NCBI RefSeq assembly: GCF_032397745.1 | Contig: NZ_CP135921.1 | Coordinates: 6,312,501 to 6,376,500, forward strand | Reading direction: 5' to 3' | DNA from: Bradyrhizobium prioriisuperbiae | GTDB taxonomy: Bacteria; Pseudomonadota; Alphaproteobacteria; Rhizobiales; Xanthobacteraceae | DNA: 64,000 nt | Shown here: positions 25,026 to 33,693 of the stretch, piece after piece | How positions within the stretch are numbered: the first letter of the stretch is position 1 | Layout: the number at the start of each line of letters is the position of its first letter | Notes under the pieces: generated by a model | What the model was told of the DNA's origin: nothing | Seen by the model: the letters and a program-made list of their open reading frames with translations, nothing else | The model's database searches: none | Program-made: the position numbers and the translations under genes

Positions 25026-26207
25026 TTAGGCCTTGCCGCCGCGATAGACCCGCGCGTAGCGTCGGCCAAGGCTGGTCAGCACCTCATAGCCGATGGTGCC
25101 AGCGTGATGGGCGAGTTCGTCGACAGTGACGCCTTCGCCGATCAGCGTGACGAGATGGCCGCGGCGTACGGCATTGGGCGGCAGTTCCGTAATGTCGATC
25201 GCGATCAGGTCCATGGAAATCCGGCCGGCAACCGGGCAGCGCTGGCCGGCGACCACAGCCTCCGCGCTACGCACGCCGTCGACGCCGCCTGCGGCACGGA
25301 AATAGCCATCGGCATAACCTGCCGCAACAATGGCCAGCCGGGTGGGGCGGCGCGCGGTCCAGGTTGCGCCGTATCCCACCGTGTCGCCGCGCTCGACATT
25401 GCGAACCTGCACGATGCGGGCTTTGAGATTGACGACCGGTTGCATAGGGTTGTCGGCTTCCGGCGTCGGATTGACGCCGTAGAGGGCGGCCCCCGGACGC
25501 ACCAAGTCGAACTGGAATTGCGGTCCGAGAAAAACACCGGAGGAATTGGCCAGCGATGCCGGGATGCCGGAAAACGCATGGGCGATTTCCCGAAAAGCCG
25601 CGATCTGCCGGGCGTTCATCGGGTGGCCGAGCGTCTCCGCGCAGGCGAGATGGCTGATCACCAGCGTGAAGCCGTGGCTGCCGCCCTGAATGCGCGGCAA
25701 CAATCCCTGCGCTTCGGTCATGCTGAGGCCAAGCCGGTTCATACCGGTGTCGACGTGGATCGCGGCGCCGCCGGCCCAGCCGGTGCGGCGGCAGAACGCA
25801 TCCCATTCCGCGAGTTCAGCGAGATCACCAATCACCGGACGTGCGTCAATGTCGGCAAACACCTCGGCCGTGCCCACCAGGCAGCCGTCCAGCACATAGA
25901 TCGCTGCCGATTTCGTTGCTGCGCGCGCCGCGCGAGCTTCATTCAGCGTGGCGACGAAGAAGGTCTTGCAACCTGCCGATGCCAGTGCGGTCACCACGGC
26001 GGGGAGGCCGCAGCCATAAGCATCCGCCTTCACCACGCCAGCGCATTCCGCCGGGATCGAACGGCTCTCCAGCTTGCGCCAGTTGGCGACCAGGGCATCC
26101 AGGTCGATAGTCAGGATGCCCGTCAAAGCGGACAGCGACACGCTATCGACGCTCTCGAGTGCGATACTTCGGTGTGAAGCGGTGGAGGGGAGGTCGGGCG
26201 CGTTCAT
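25026..26207 (-). CDS. alr: Alanine racemase
   Basis: Alr interconverts L- and D-alanine for peptidoglycan synthesis, using pyridoxal phosphate. The 393-residue protein shows the PLP lysine in AGVVKADAYGCGLPAV and the C-terminal domain signature with the catalytic tyrosine in VGYGATWTARRPTRLAI, followed by GRISMDLIAIDITELP. The start chosen is ATG 26207 (protein MNAPDLPSTASHRS); an earlier in-frame codon at 26243 is possible. dnaB is 150 bases upstream on the same strand, and dnaB-alr adjacency is conserved in alphaproteobacteria. Confidence 0.94.
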   Translation of the reverse strand: MNAPDLPSTASHRSIALESVDSVSLSALTGILTIDLDALVANWRKLESRSIPAECAGVVKADAYGCGLPAVVTALASAGCKTFFVATLNEARAARAATKSAAIYVLDGCLVGTAEVFADIDARPVIGDLAELAEWDAFCRRTGWAGGAAIHVDTGMNRLGLSMTEAQGLLPRIQGGSHGFTLVISHLACAETLGHPMNARQIAAFREIAHAFSGIPASLANSSGVFLGPQFQFDLVRPGAALYGVNPTPEADNPMQPVVNLKARIVQVRNVERGDTVGYGATWTARRPTRLAIVAAGYADGYFRAAGGVDGVRSAEAVVAGQRCPVAGRISMDLIAIDITELPPNAVRRGHLVTLIGEGVTVDELAHHAGTIGYEVLTSLGRRYARVYRGGKA

Positions 26208-26357
26208 CGGGCTGATGTATCCTGGCGCGAACACGTCGAACAATGACGCGCCGCAACCGCCGGAGCATACGCGTACGGACGCCGCGGTTCAACCGCAGGC
26301 GACTATCGTGTGTTGTTCGACTGCTGCGGCAAGTCGTCTGATTGCCGCGCCAGCTCG

Positions 26358-27851
26358 CTATTCGCGCGTGGGAATATAGCCGTCCTGAGCCAAATCGCCG
26401 AACTTGGTGATGTTGGCGTCGAAATGCAGTTCCACGCTCCCGGTCGGGCCGTGGCGCTGCTTGCCAATGATGACTTCAGCCTTGCCATGAGCCAGATCCA
26501 TTTCGACCTGCCACTTCTCGTACTCCGGCGTACCGGGGCGCGGCTCCTTGTTCTGCAGATAGTACTCTTCGCGATACACGAAGATGACGACGTCGGCGTC
26601 CTGCTCGATCGAGCCGGATTCACGCAGATCCGACAGTTGCGGACGCTTGTCCTCGCGATTTTCGACCTGACGCGACAACTGCGACAGGGCAATGATCGGA
26701 ACGCTCAGTTCCTTCGCCAGTGCTTTCAGGTTGGTGGTGATTTCGGTCACCTCCTGCACGCGGTTGTCGGATCGCTTGCCGGAGCCCTGCAGCAGCTGGA
26801 TATAGTCGATGATCAGCAGATCGAGGCCTTTTTGGCGCTTCAGCCGTCGTGCCCGCGCGGTCAGCTGCGAAATCGAGATGCCGCCGGTTTCGTCGACATA
26901 GAACGGCAGGGTCTGCAGTTCGATGGCATGGTCGCGAATGACGTCGAAGTCGGTCTCGGATATGCCACCGCGGCGGATCGAGCTTGATGAAATCCCGGTG
27001 ACTTCGGAAATGATACGGGTGGCGAGCTGGTCGGCCGACATTTCGCAGGAGAAGAAGCCGACAATGCCGCCATTGACGGTTTTGTGGGTGCCGTCCGGGG
27101 CCAACTCGTAACTGTAGGCGCGGGCGACATTGTAGGCGATGTTGGTGGCGAGCGACGTCTTGCCCATGCCGGGGCGGCCGGCGAGAACGATGAGGTCGGA
27201 GCGCTGCAGGCCGCCCATCCGGGTGTCGAGATCACGCAGGCCCGTGGAGATGCCCGACAGTTTTCCGTCGCGGTTGTAGGCCGCCGCCGCCATATCGATG
27301 GCGATGGTGAGGGCTTGCGAGAACTTCTGGAAGCCGCCGTCATAGCGACCCTGCTCGGCGAGCTCGTAGAGCCTGCGTTCGGCGTCTTCGATCTGGGCGC
27401 GCGGCGCGAAGTCGACCGGCGCATCGTAGGCGACGTTCACCATGTCCTCGCCGATGCCGATCAGGTCGCGGCGCAACGCCAGTTCATAGACCGTGCGGCC
27501 GTAATCCTGGGCGTTGATGATGGTGGTCGCCTCGGCGGCGAGACGGGCGAGGTACTGCCCAACGGTCATGCCGCCAATGTCGGTGTCGGCCGGAACAAAG
27601 GTCTTCAGGGTGACCGGGGTGGCGATCTTGCCGGCGCGCACCAGACTCCCCGCGGTCTCGAAGATCAACTGATGAATCGGCTCGAAGAAGTGTTTGGCTT
27701 CAAGGAAGTCCGAGACGCGATAAAATGCATCGTTGTTGACCAGGATCGCGCCGAGAAGGCTCTGTTCCGCCTCGATATTATGCGGAGCCGTCCGGTAGGC
27801 CGGCGTTCCGGCGTCAGGCGCCAGTTTCAGAACATTCGAATCAGGGGGCAT
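26358..27851 (-). CDS. dnaB: Replicative DNA helicase DnaB
   Basis: DnaB is the hexameric helicase that unwinds DNA at the replication fork. The 497-residue protein has the N-terminal helical domain (YRTAPHNIEAEQSLLGAIL, about residue 18), the linker, and the RecA-like domain with Walker A AGRPGMGKTSLATN (about 220) and Walker B-type LDLLIIDYIQLLQGSG (about 350). It ends in an arginine-containing region HGPTGSVELHFD typical of the family. The length is standard. It lies between the cfa-like and alr genes, all on the minus strand. Confidence 0.96.
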   Translation of the reverse strand: MPPDSNVLKLAPDAGTPAYRTAPHNIEAEQSLLGAILVNNDAFYRVSDFLEAKHFFEPIHQLIFETAGSLVRAGKIATPVTLKTFVPADTDIGGMTVGQYLARLAAEATTIINAQDYGRTVYELALRRDLIGIGEDMVNVAYDAPVDFAPRAQIEDAERRLYELAEQGRYDGGFQKFSQALTIAIDMAAAAYNRDGKLSGISTGLRDLDTRMGGLQRSDLIVLAGRPGMGKTSLATNIAYNVARAYSYELAPDGTHKTVNGGIVGFFSCEMSADQLATRIISEVTGISSSSIRRGGISETDFDVIRDHAIELQTLPFYVDETGGISISQLTARARRLKRQKGLDLLIIDYIQLLQGSGKRSDNRVQEVTEITTNLKALAKELSVPIIALSQLSRQVENREDKRPQLSDLRESGSIEQDADVVIFVYREEYYLQNKEPRPGTPEYEKWQVEMDLAHGKAEVIIGKQRHGPTGSVELHFDANITKFGDLAQDGYIPTRE

Positions 27852-27970
27852 GGGGCGAGATTAGCCGCTTATGTCGACAAATGCAGGGCGCGTATGAAGC
27901 ACCCCGCATCGTCGCCGCGAAAGCACCATGTGATCTTATGCCCGATTCCCACACGCAGCGAACAATGACC

Positions 27971-27990
27971 GCGTTGGCTCAAGCCAACGC
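27971..27990. terminator. Short hairpin between the cfa-like gene and dnaB
   Basis: GCGTTGGCT and AGCCAACGC form a perfect 9-bp stem with a 2-base loop (27971-27990), 43 bases beyond the stop codon of the minus-strand methyltransferase and 120 bases before dnaB. There is no U run, so it is only a possible terminator or a regulatory palindrome. Confidence 0.35.
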
Positions 27991-28032
27991 TTGACCGTGG
28001 CTTGAACCTGATCTTTCAACGGCTTGCGCCGA

Positions 28033-29283
28033 TCATTCGCCGGCGAGCTGCAGTTTCGGTCCCCTGACGCCCTCGACGCCACGCAATCGGGCTTCCTCGC
28101 GCGGGATGTAGTCACGGGTCATCGGCACGACGTCCTGCCGCTTGGTGATCTGGATCTGGAAGTTCATGGTGGCCTGCTTGCGGAACGACATTTCCGAAGA
28201 CGCCAGATAGAATTCCCACATCCGGACAAAGCGGGCATCGTACAGCTGCTCGGCCTCCTCGCGGCGGGCGAGGAAACGTTCGCGCCAGGCTTTGAGCGTT
28301 TCCGCATAATGCAGCCGCAGGATTTCGATGTCGGTCACCAGCAATCCGGCTTTCTCGATCGCGGGCAATACCTCCGAGAGCGCGGGGATGTAGCCCCCCG
28401 GGAAAATGTACTTGGCGATCCAGGGATTGGTAATGCCCGGTCCTTCGGAGCGGCCGATGGAATGCAGCAACATCACGCCGTCGTCGGCCAGCAGTTCGGC
28501 ACACCGCTCGAAAAAGCGGTCATAGTAATCGACACCCACATGCTCGAACATGCCGACCGACACGATGCGGTCGAACGGGCCGGGAACATCGCGATAGTCC
28601 TGCAGCAGGAATTTGGTCGACTGGGAGAGTTTTTTCTCGGCGGCGCGGGCATTCGACACGCCGAGTTGTTCTTCCGACAGCGTGACGCCGGTCACCTTGG
28701 CTCCGGTCATCTCGGCGAGATAGATGCCGAGGCCGCCCCAGCCCGAGCCGATATCCAGCACCCTCTGGCCGCGCGTGATCAGCATTTTGGCTGCAAGATG
28801 TCGCTTCTTGGCCAGCTGCGCATCGTCGAGCGTGGTGTCCGGGGTGTCGAAGTAGGCGCAGCTATACTGTTTGTCGGCATCGAGGAAGAGAGAATACAGC
28901 CGCCCGTCGAGGTCATAATGATGGGCGATATTGCGTTTCGATCGTCCCCGCGGATTGAACTGCTGCAGATGTCGCAACAGATAGCGGAGCAGCCATTGCA
29001 GCTTGGCCCAGCGCGGCAGCATGTCGGGCTGATCGAGGGCGATCGCCAGGAGATCGGCAATCGATCCCCGCTCGACCACGAAGGTCCCGTCCATGTAAAT
29101 TTCGCCAAAGGCGAGTTCGGGATCGAGGATCAGGCGGCGCTCCGCCTCGGCGGTCAGGAAGCGGACGGCGACCGGCGGTCCGCTATCGTCGCCGCAGGTA
29201 AACCGACTGCCATCCGCCGTCGTCACGGTCAGGGAACCGCGTCGGATGAATTTATCTAGAACGAACTTTAGCAAGCTGGTCAT
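28033..29283 (-). CDS. Cyclopropane-fatty-acyl-phospholipid synthase family SAM methyltransferase
   Basis: The 416-residue protein matches the CFA synthase family that methylenates unsaturated phospholipid acyl chains at the membrane. It has a family-specific N-terminal domain, then the SAM-binding VLDIGSGWGGLGIYLAEMTG (about residue 178), the post-motif VTGVTLSEEQL, VSVGMFEHVG with the bicarbonate/active-site region, and the late FPGGYIPAL motif. The ATG at 29283 gives the usual N-terminus MTSLLKFVLDKFIRRG; an earlier codon at 29313 adds ten residues. This gene sits between rplI and dnaB, which are neighbours in many relatives. The substrate is expected to be phospholipid but related enzymes modify other lipids. 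Confidence 0.9.
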   Translation of the reverse strand: MTSLLKFVLDKFIRRGSLTVTTADGSRFTCGDDSGPPVAVRFLTAEAERRLILDPELAFGEIYMDGTFVVERGSIADLLAIALDQPDMLPRWAKLQWLLRYLLRHLQQFNPRGRSKRNIAHHYDLDGRLYSLFLDADKQYSCAYFDTPDTTLDDAQLAKKRHLAAKMLITRGQRVLDIGSGWGGLGIYLAEMTGAKVTGVTLSEEQLGVSNARAAEKKLSQSTKFLLQDYRDVPGPFDRIVSVGMFEHVGVDYYDRFFERCAELLADDGVMLLHSIGRSEGPGITNPWIAKYIFPGGYIPALSEVLPAIEKAGLLVTDIEILRLHYAETLKAWRERFLARREEAEQLYDARFVRMWEFYLASSEMSFRKQATMNFQIQITKRQDVVPMTRDYIPREEARLRGVEGVRGPKLQLAGE

Positions 29284-29618
29284 TGTCGCCACCCAATGAT
29301 TCAACCAGCGCAAGCGGGCATTTCAGCTCCCGCGATTGCGCGGAATTAAAGCCTTTCCTCAGTCCCCGGGGTCCTCCAAGGCGATATGTAAGCATGGCTT
29401 CCGGGGAAGACCAATGCGTGGGGAACAGGGCGGATAGAACTTGGCAGAGTTTGCAAGTGCTTGCCGGGAGCCTGGCGACCGGGATTTGACCACTGGGGGG
29501 TGGGGATCGGGAGCCTGATGATAGCGTGGTTGTGTCAATCGAAGTGCTTCCATTCGCCGGATAATCAGCTAAATCTGTCGGTCGAAACGAAGGTAATTTC
29601 CGTATCTGGAGAATTTGA
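29284..29618. other. Intergenic region, no gene seen
   Basis: This 335-base gap separates two divergent genes (the cfa-like gene and the CXXCH protein) and so must hold both promoters. I see no RNA gene, no strong repeat and no convincing ORF; a purine-rich GGAGAATTTGAATG precedes the downstream start at 29619. Confidence 0.5.
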
Positions 29619-30581
29619 ATGTTGGGCCGAGCGCTCAATTTGGCGGCGGCGAGTCTGGTCGGCTGTCTTGTTGCAACCGCCGCTCAGGCGCAGAACCTGG
29701 ATGCGGGCAAAAGTCCTGGGCAGATCTTCAACAGCAACTGCGCGGCCTGCCATAAGAGTGCGCGCGGACTGCTGAAGACGGTGTCACCGTCGTCCCTGTC
29801 CGGCTTCCTGCGCCAGCACTACACGACCGGCAGCGACATGGCGCAGATGCTGAGCGGCTACCTGATGGCGAATGGCGCGACAGCGGCTGATTCGCGCCAG
29901 GGTGGTGCCAGGCGAGGGCGGCCGGAGGCAGGCACGAACCTGCGCCCGGATGCACCGATCGGCAGTGCTGCCCCCGAAGGCGATCGGGCCAGGGAGCAGG
30001 CTCAACGGCCCGACTCGGGGCCGGCCGGCCGCAGACAGCGCCAAAACCCGGACGCTGCCGTGCAGCCTGATGGCACCCAGGTGTCTGGCGCACCGGCTGA
30101 ACCGGCCGGGATGAAGGCCAAGCAGAAGCTCGCCAAAAAGAATCGGAAGGGCGAGCCGCCCAAGACCGAAACCAAGACCGAGCCGGCGGCAACCGAGCCA
30201 ACCCCTGACGTCGCTGCCAAGCCCGAGGCTGCCCCGGAGGCAGCAACGAGTGCTGCCGTCAAGGACGTCGCGAAAGAGCGGGCCATTGATGCCGCGGTCC
30301 CGGTCCCCGAGCCGGTCGATCTGCCGCCACCGACGGCGGCCGACATCAAACCGTCGGCGGTCGAGGCCCCCAAAGCATCCGCAGACAAAGCTCCCGCGGA
30401 CAAGGGGCCAACGGAGAAGGCCGATACCGAGAAGGCCGGAACCGAGAAGAGCGGTGCCGAAAAAGCAGCCGCCGATCCCCCTAAACCGCCACCGCCTGCA
30501 TCCCCGCCGGCCCATGGCGCACCGCCATCGGCTTCGGCGTCGGCTGTGGGAGGTCCACCGGCGCCGCCTATTTCTCAGTAA
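29619..30581 (+). CDS. Exported CXXCH (cytochrome c-like) protein with long disordered tail
   Basis: A 320-residue exported protein with signal peptide (LNLAAASLVGCLVATAAQA). Immediately after it, FNSNCAACHKSARG contains a single heme c binding motif CAACH (about residues 41-45), and the globular part ends near residue 85. The remaining two thirds is a low-complexity Ala, Pro, Lys, Glu tail with short repeats (PADKGPTEKADTEKAGTEKS), probably disordered. A usual class I cytochrome c has a distal Met after about 60 residues; here MAQMLSGYLM could supply it. The start is ATG 29619. I infer a small c-type cytochrome domain anchored or spaced by a linker; electron transfer partners are unknown. 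Confidence 0.7.
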   Translation: MLGRALNLAAASLVGCLVATAAQAQNLDAGKSPGQIFNSNCAACHKSARGLLKTVSPSSLSGFLRQHYTTGSDMAQMLSGYLMANGATAADSRQGGARRGRPEAGTNLRPDAPIGSAAPEGDRAREQAQRPDSGPAGRRQRQNPDAAVQPDGTQVSGAPAEPAGMKAKQKLAKKNRKGEPPKTETKTEPAATEPTPDVAAKPEAAPEAATSAAVKDVAKERAIDAAVPVPEPVDLPPPTAADIKPSAVEAPKASADKAPADKGPTEKADTEKAGTEKSGAEKAAADPPKPPPPASPPAHGAPPSASASAVGGPPAPPISQ

Positions 30582-30665
30582 GACCTCCATTGTCACGGCC
30601 ATTGGTCATGCTGCCTGAGTGCAGTGCTCGGCCGGGCGCGTTGATACGGAAGAACAATCCAAAAG

Positions 30666-30698
30666 AAAAACCCGGCCTGCTCCAGCAGGCCGGGTTTT
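30666..30698. terminator. Bidirectional intrinsic terminator
   Basis: AACCCGGCCTGCT (30669-30681) and AGCAGGCCGGGTT (30684-30696) form a perfect 13-bp stem with a 2-base loop, flanked by A and T runs on the two sides. It lies between the convergent ends of the CXXCH gene (30581) and rplI (30732) and can stop both transcripts. Confidence 0.92.
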
Positions 30699-30731
30699 CG
30701 CGTTTAATAATTTGGTCGTGTCTTTGACCGC

Positions 30732-31325
30732 TTACTTCTCGGTCTCGGCAACCGGCTCGTCGTCGTGCTGAGCTTCCGGATCGAAGAACTCGCCGGCGGC
30801 GGCCAGCGCTTCGGCAGCAGCGTCCTGGTCTTCCTTGCGGCTGTTGACGTCTTCGCCGCGGTTGATGCGATCGGCTTCATCGGCGCTGCGGGCCACCGTC
30901 ACGGTGACGCCGGCTTCGACTTCCGGATGCACGGCAATCGCAACCTTATGCTGGCCGATGACCTTGATCGGCGCATCGAGCAGGACCTGCGAGCGGTTGA
31001 TGCTGACGCTATCGGCGGCGAACGCCGCGATGATGTCGCGCACCGACACCGAGCCGAACAGCTGGCCGGTTTCAGAGGCCTGGCGCAGGATGACGACGTT
31101 CTTGCCGTTGATCTTCTCGGCCACCGTGGTGGCTTCGCCCTTGGCTTCAAGATTGCGAGCCTCGAGGTCGGCCTTCATGCCCTCGAACTTCTCGCGGTTG
31201 TCCTTGGTGGCGCGCAGCGCCTTGCCGCGCGGCAGCAGGAAATTGCGGGCGAACCCGTCCTTGACGCGAACCACTTCGCCCATCTGGCCGAGTTTGGCGA
31301 CGCGCTCCAAAAGAATGACTTCCAT
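30732..31325 (-). CDS. rplI: 50S ribosomal protein L9
   Basis: L9 of the large ribosomal subunit. The 197-residue protein has the N-terminal globular domain [36 protein letters not shown] (in parts: [29 protein letters not shown]), the long connecting helix and the C-terminal domain ([11 protein letters not shown]). A C-terminal acidic tail beyond about residue 160 ([14 protein letters not shown], ending [11 protein letters not shown]) makes it longer than the usual 150 residues, as in other Rhizobiales. ATG 31325 begins the conserved domain. It closes the rpsF-rpsR-DUF2232-rplI operon. Confidence 0.96.
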   Translation of the reverse strand: MEVILLERVAKLGQMGEVVRVKDGFARNFLLPRGKALRATKDNREKFEGMKADLEARNLEAKGEATTVAEKINGKNVVILRQASETGQLFGSVSVRDIIAAFAADSVSINRSQVLLDAPIKVIGQHKVAIAVHPEVEAGVTVTVARSADEADRINRGEDVNSRKEDQDAAAEALAAAGEFFDPEAQHDDEPVAETEK

Positions 31326-31362
31326 GTTGTAATCTCCTTGTGAGTTTTGATGCAGTTGAACG

Positions 31363-32325
31363 TCAGGATGAAATCGTTGGTGGCTTGAGTTGCTGGATCT
31401 TGCGCTGGCGGAAACCAAAAATCGCATCGGCAATGCCGATCAGTGCGACGACCAGGAGCGGCCAGCCGAACACCATGACCACCGCGTAGCTGCTGCCGAG
31501 CCAGAGGCCGCGCATCGCGGTCGCCTGCGTCAGGGTGTGGAGTACGGCAAAGCCGACAAAGGCGTAGCCCATCACCAGCGCGGCGGTGATGATCTGCGAA
31601 AACAGCGCGAGCAGGCCGCCGGTAAAGCACAGCGCGATCGCCAGCGACAGCGCGGCCAGCGTCATCGGCGGAAGCTCGACGGCCGCCAGCGCGGGCCATG
31701 GCCGCGGCAATCGGCCGGATGTCCTGGTGATCTTGCCGGCAAGCCAGAGATTGAGGGTCAGTGTCACCATGGCGACGATGGTGGCCGCGGCCGGCGCGAT
31801 TGCGACCAGCATGGTGATGACCTTGTCGGCATCCGCGGCGTCGATGCCGCTGGAGTCGCGCATGCCGAGCATCCGCGTCAGGCCTCGCTTGAGAACGTCG
31901 GTGATGCTGGTGGCGTCGTAGCCGAGCGAGAGCAGCGCGGTGATCGTGGTCAGCGAGGCAAACGCCGCGAGCCACGCCAGCAGGCGGCCCGGCGGATACC
32001 ATTCGAGAATCGGCTGCGCTGCCTCTGGGGAACCATCGGCCGGCTTCGCCAGCAGGGCGAGATGGCCGAGCCACCAGGCCGGCAGCGCCACGGTGACAAT
32101 AAACGCCAGCATATAGGGCAGACCGATCATTGCGCCGATCACGGCGCTGGCGGCCAGGCCGCCGATCAGGGCGGAGCCGGCGCCCCATCCCAGGGCCGCG
32201 ACCATCAGCGGCAAGGGCGCGAGATAGAACAGGACGAGCGAAATCAGCGCGCCTGAGATGATGGACACGAACATCAGCGCCGAGGCAGCGCCGGCGGCGA
32301 GGGCGATGAGAATTTGTACCATCAT
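31363..32325 (-). CDS. DUF2232 family membrane protein
   Basis: A 320-residue polytopic inner-membrane protein with about eight hydrophobic helices, placed between rpsR and rplI. A DUF2232 gene in this exact position is conserved in alphaproteobacteria, which supports the assignment. The first segment [20 protein letters not shown] and the repeated long hydrophobic stretches fit the family. The function is unknown; related proteins are distantly similar to ECF-type or YybS-like membrane proteins. It starts 37 bases upstream of rplI. Confidence 0.85.
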   Translation of the reverse strand: MMVQILIALAAGAASALMFVSIISGALISLVLFYLAPLPLMVAALGWGAGSALIGGLAASAVIGAMIGLPYMLAFIVTVALPAWWLGHLALLAKPADGSPEAAQPILEWYPPGRLLAWLAAFASLTTITALLSLGYDATSITDVLKRGLTRMLGMRDSSGIDAADADKVITMLVAIAPAAATIVAMVTLTLNLWLAGKITRTSGRLPRPWPALAAVELPPMTLAALSLAIALCFTGGLLALFSQIITAALVMGYAFVGFAVLHTLTQATAMRGLWLGSSYAVVMVFGWPLLVVALIGIADAIFGFRQRKIQQLKPPTISS

Positions 32326-32399
32326 CAGCTGTCCCGCTCCTTTCGAGCGGTTAGAGGTCGCCTGACCCCAGCCATCGACTGCAGGCGCGATCCCGCAGT

Positions 32400-32424
32400 C
32401 TTATGAAAACGCCTTATGAAAACG
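32400..32424. repeat. Tandem 13-bp duplication upstream of DUF2232 gene
   Basis: CTTATGAAAACG occurs twice (32400-32411 and 32413-32424) in direct tandem with a 13-base period, in the gap between rpsR and the DUF2232 gene. It is one of several short tandem duplications in gaps of this window. Confidence 0.85.
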
Positions 32425-32466
32425 AAATCGGCACTGGCGGTGCAATCCGCCGGTGCCGTTGCCGCG

Positions 32467-32706
32467 TTAGCGGATCACGTAGGGAAGCAGACCAAGAAAG
32501 CGCGAGCGCTTGATGGCGCGGGCGAGTTCGCGTTGCTTCTTGGCGGAGACGGCCGTGATACGGCTCGGCACGATCTTGCCGCGCTCGGAGACGTAACGCA
32601 TCAGCAGCTTGGAATCCTTGTAGTCGATCTTCGGCGCGTTATCGCCCGTGAACGGGCAGGACTTGCGGCGGCGAAAGAACGGGCGGCGTGCACCAGCTTC
32701 AGCCAT
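32467..32706 (-). CDS. rpsR: 30S ribosomal protein S18
   Basis: S18 forms a heterodimer with S6 on the platform of the small subunit. The 79-residue protein is normal in length and contains [16 protein letters not shown] at the N-terminus and the conserved core [49 protein letters not shown] (in parts: [27 protein letters not shown]). It is 5 bases after rpsF on the same strand. Confidence 0.97.
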   Translation of the reverse strand: MAEAGARRPFFRRRKSCPFTGDNAPKIDYKDSKLLMRYVSERGKIVPSRITAVSAKKQRELARAIKRSRFLGLLPYVIR

Positions 32707-32711
32707 GATTC

Positions 32712-33191
32712 TTACTCCTCGGTCTCGGCAACGACTGCGACGTCTTCACGGGGGCGACGCGGGCCGCGGTCGCCACGGAAACCGCCACCTTCGCGGTCGC
32801 CACGGAAGCCACCGCCTTCGCGGTCGCCGCGGAAGCCGCCGCCACGATCATCACGATCGCGGTCGCGCTCGGCCTTGCGCATCATCGCCGAGGGACCTTC
32901 CTCGAGCTCGTCGACGCGCACGGTCAGATAACGAATGACGTCTTCGTTGATCCGCTCCTGGCGCTCGATCTCAGTCACCACCGCGGCCGGGCCGTCGATG
33001 TTGAACATGACAAAGTGGGCCTTGCGATTCTTGTTCATGCGATAGGTGAGGGAGCGAATGCCCCACGACTCGGTCTTGGTGACCTTGCCGCCGAGACCTT
33101 CGATCACACCCGTCAGTTGTGTGGTGAGTTCTTCAACCTGCTGGGCGCTCGCGTCCTGGCGCGCCAGAAATACATGCTCGTAAAACGGCAT
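32712..33191 (-). CDS. rpsF: 30S ribosomal protein S6
   Basis: S6 binds S18 in the 30S platform. The 159-residue protein has the conserved ferredoxin-like fold ([50 protein letters not shown]) in about the first 110 residues. The C-terminal tail holds three near-identical nonapeptides GGGFRGDRE, an RGG-like low-complexity region that is not part of the bacterial core. ATG 33191 begins the conserved domain. The leader (33192-33507) contains a hairpin at 33239-33258; autoregulatory S6:S18 sites are known in other bacteria but I could not recognise one here. Confidence 0.96.
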   Translation of the reverse strand: MPFYEHVFLARQDASAQQVEELTTQLTGVIEGLGGKVTKTESWGIRSLTYRMNKNRKAHFVMFNIDGPAAVVTEIERQERINEDVIRYLTVRVDELEEGPSAMMRKAERDRDRDDRGGGFRGDREGGGFRGDREGGGFRGDRGPRRPREDVAVVAETEE

Positions 33192-33507
33192 GGTCGTCCT
33201 TTCCTTGTTGCTGTGGCGCCACCGGCGGCAAGCCCTTCGAGCCCTTCGGGAAAGGCTCGATTGCTCAGAAGGCGGGAACACGGGACAACGGGCAACAAGG
33301 CCCTACCGCATCAATCGACCAAAAGAAGATTGCTGAGATCGTCCGTTCAGCTCCCGGCCGGAAGCCCACGAATGGCGCGGGTTATAAGCGATATTTCCCG
33401 GATGGCAAGCCGGAACCAGGGTTTTGGGAGCTTTCTTGGGCGGGTAGGGGGAAGCTATCGGCAGTAATCCAGCGGGTTTGGCACATTGAAACCGCTTGTA
33501 TTATTTG
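33192..33507. other. Leader/promoter region of the rpsF operon
   Basis: No gene is visible. The stretch holds the leader of rpsF (minus strand), including an imperfect hairpin GAGCCCTT/AAAGGCTC (33239-33258), and the beginning of the region that precedes the divergent TetR gene. Confidence 0.45.
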
Positions 33508-33524
33508 TTTGTATATCATACAAA
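33508..33524. promoter_or_regulatory. Palindromic operator candidate upstream of the TetR-desaturase pair
   Basis: TTTGTAT (33508-33514) and ATACAAA (33518-33524) form a perfect inverted repeat with a 3-base centre in an AT-rich patch, 170 bases before the TetR start. TetR-type regulators bind such palindromes near their own promoters, so autoregulation is a reasonable inference. Confidence 0.55.
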
Positions 33525-33562
33525 TACTAAGAAGGCAGGCCACATGGTGGAGGGCCGTTCAG

Positions 33563-33676
33563 GGCAAGGCATTCAAGCCCAGGCATTCAAGCCCAAGCGT
33601 TTAGGCCCGGGCGTTTAGGCCCAGGCATTCAGACCCCAAGCGTTCAGGGCCAAGCACTCAGGCCCAGGGCAGACAG
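33563..33676 (+). repeat. Array of eight degenerate 14-bp tandem repeats
   Basis: Eight consecutive units of 14-15 bases with consensus GCCCARGCRTTCAG run from 33563 to 33676, directly before the Shine-Dalgarno region and start (33694) of the TetR gene. Units 2 and 5 and units 3 and 4 differ at one or two positions. There are no spacers, so it is not a CRISPR array, and stop codons interrupt all relevant reading of it from upstream ATGs. It lies inside the probable 5' untranslated region. Confidence 0.9.
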
Positions 33677-33693
33677 GCCCCGAGGAAGATCGA

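Noticed and set aside
33192..33300. An S6:S18 binding leader before rpsF
   Set aside because: A hairpin is present, but I could not match the known binding motif; only a covariance search could support it.
33563..33676. The 14-bp array as a CRISPR
   Set aside because: Units are directly adjacent, too short and without spacers; no cas gene is near.
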